Positions 53,881-54,459 of a stretch of 54,459 bases of DNA are shown piece after piece. A program made the position numbers and the translations under genes. Numbering within the stretch: position 1 is the stretch's first letter; each line of letters starts with the position of its first letter. The stretch covers positions 1-54,459 of the forward strand of contig NZ_VTOK01000018.1 of NCBI RefSeq assembly GCF_009765375.1. Reading direction: 5' to 3'. A model generated the notes under the pieces. That model saw nothing but the letters and a program-made list of their open reading frames with translations, was not told the DNA's origin and ran no database searches. Source of the stretch: Alteribacillus sp. YIM 98480 (lineage in GTDB: Bacteria > Bacillota > Bacilli > Bacillales > Marinococcaceae).

Positions 53881-54459
53881 CCCATCTTTGAAGAAGTGCT
53901 GAAGCAAAAGAGAAGATCCAAATCAAGAGGTAGAAGTGCTGAACCAAAGAGAAGAAGCGCTGAACCAGGAGAAAAGAGCACTGGACCAAAAGAGAAGGTC
54001 CGAATTCAGAGGAGGAAGCGCCGAATCAAGGAGAAGAAGCGCTGAACTAAAGAGGAGAAGAGCGGAACCAGAAGAGAAGAGCGCTGAATCAAAAGAGAAG
54101 AGCGCTGAATCAAAAGAGAAGGACCGAATTCAGAGGAGGAAGCGCTGAACCAAAGAGGAGAAGCGCTGAATCAGGAGAAAAGAGCGCTGGACCAAAAGAG
54201 AAGGACCGAATTCAGAGGAGGAAGCGCCGAAACAAGGAGAAGAAGCGCTGAACTAAAGAGGAGAAGAGCTGAACCAGAAGAGAAGAGCGCTGGATCCAAA
54301 GAGAAGAGCCGAATTCAGAGGAGGAAGCGCCGAAACAAGGAGAAGAAGCGCTGAACTAAAGAGGAGAAGAGCTGAACCAAAAGAGAAGAGCGCTGGATCC
54401 AAAGAGAAGGTCCGAATTCAGAGGAGGAAGCGCTGAACCAAGCAACAGAAGTGCTGAAC
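53881..54459 (+). repeat. 20-21-bp minisatellite after the T-box terminator
   Basis: Fills the last 580 bp. The unit is about 20.6 bp, of the form GAAGCGCTGAACCAAAGAGA, with variants such as GAGCGCTGGACCAAAAGAGA and CCGAATTCAGAGGAGG. The variant CCGAATTCAGAGG recurs at 54000, 54124, 54206, 54309 and 54412, giving higher-order periods of 6, 4, 5 and 5 units (about 103 bp for five). The plus strand is purine-rich. Because the unit is not a multiple of three, no frame stays open, so it is not coding. It continues past the window end. Confidence 0.85.

Noticed and set aside
53936-54148. 70-codon frame in the terminal minisatellite
   Set aside because: The unit of about 20.6 bp does not preserve a frame and stops occur in all frames further on; no RBS.

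Overview
The window looks like chromosome from an endospore-forming, low-GC Firmicute of the family Bacillaceae, most likely a halophilic or salt-tolerant one. Spore genes support this (spoVID, ysxE, a yteA-type gene, a cytoplasmic-type cell-wall amidase), as do a TPP riboswitch before thiC and a T-box leader. The salt-tolerance signs are two BCCT-type betaine/choline carriers, a betaine-aldehyde dehydrogenase and an NhaC-type Na+/H+ antiporter. The genus cannot be fixed from sequence alone.

Layout. 1-340 is the end of an rRNA operon (23S 3' end, 5S, terminator). 0.6-5.2 kb holds an OFA-like MFS carrier, the overlapping spoVID-ysxE pair and a small membrane protein. 5.4-7.7 kb is a TPP-riboswitch-controlled thiC followed by a hidden 57-aa gene. 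7.8-13.4 kb holds a protein built from three internal repeats, an HtrA protease, an RsbR-like STAS protein and a secreted YcdB-like/SLH protein. 13.5-19.4 kb is a catabolic-looking divergon: amidohydrolase, Rieske ferredoxin, ferredoxin reductase and betaine-aldehyde dehydrogenase on the minus strand, and a BCCT carrier on the plus strand, with a four-fold 10-bp tandem repeat between them. 19.6-25.5 kb is a group of flavin and short-chain oxidoreductases plus a TraB-family protein. 26-35 kb holds a DUF389 protein, moaB, nhaC, mgtE, an AIM24-like protein and an amidase-SPOR-glucosaminidase protein.

35.7-41.6 kb is a thiazole/oxazole-modified peptide (TOMM) cluster of the heterocycloanthracin/sonorensin type: a Cys-rich precursor, a ThiF-like maturation protein, a YcaO cyclodehydratase ending in a PxPxP tail, and a SagB-type dehydrogenase. 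42-48 kb holds small proteins, an MFS drug-type carrier, yteA, an OpuD-like carrier and an MBL-fold hydrolase. 48.3-51.2 kb is an unrecognised three-gene cluster centred on a 740-aa protein of which about 590 residues alternate Ala/Ser with Glu. 51.2-53.4 kb holds a tandem P-loop ATPase with a decayed first P-loop and a CDF transporter. The window ends with a T-box leader (specifier read as GUC, Val) followed by about 580 bp of a roughly 20.6-bp minisatellite; the regulated gene, presumably valS, lies beyond the end.

Intergenic space is rich in dispersed repeats. A modular family with short (about 160 bp) and long (about 390-460 bp) forms shares the same head and tail; the best short copy has inverted ends. 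A second family is hairpin-forming and begins GTATAAGT. Every copy I found of both families lies in the same orientation. Two arrays of GGCGAGTA-like units have a 21-bp period. The strongest candidates for an undescribed system are the poly(Ala-Glu) cluster and the repeat families; the TOMM cluster is a divergent member of a known class.
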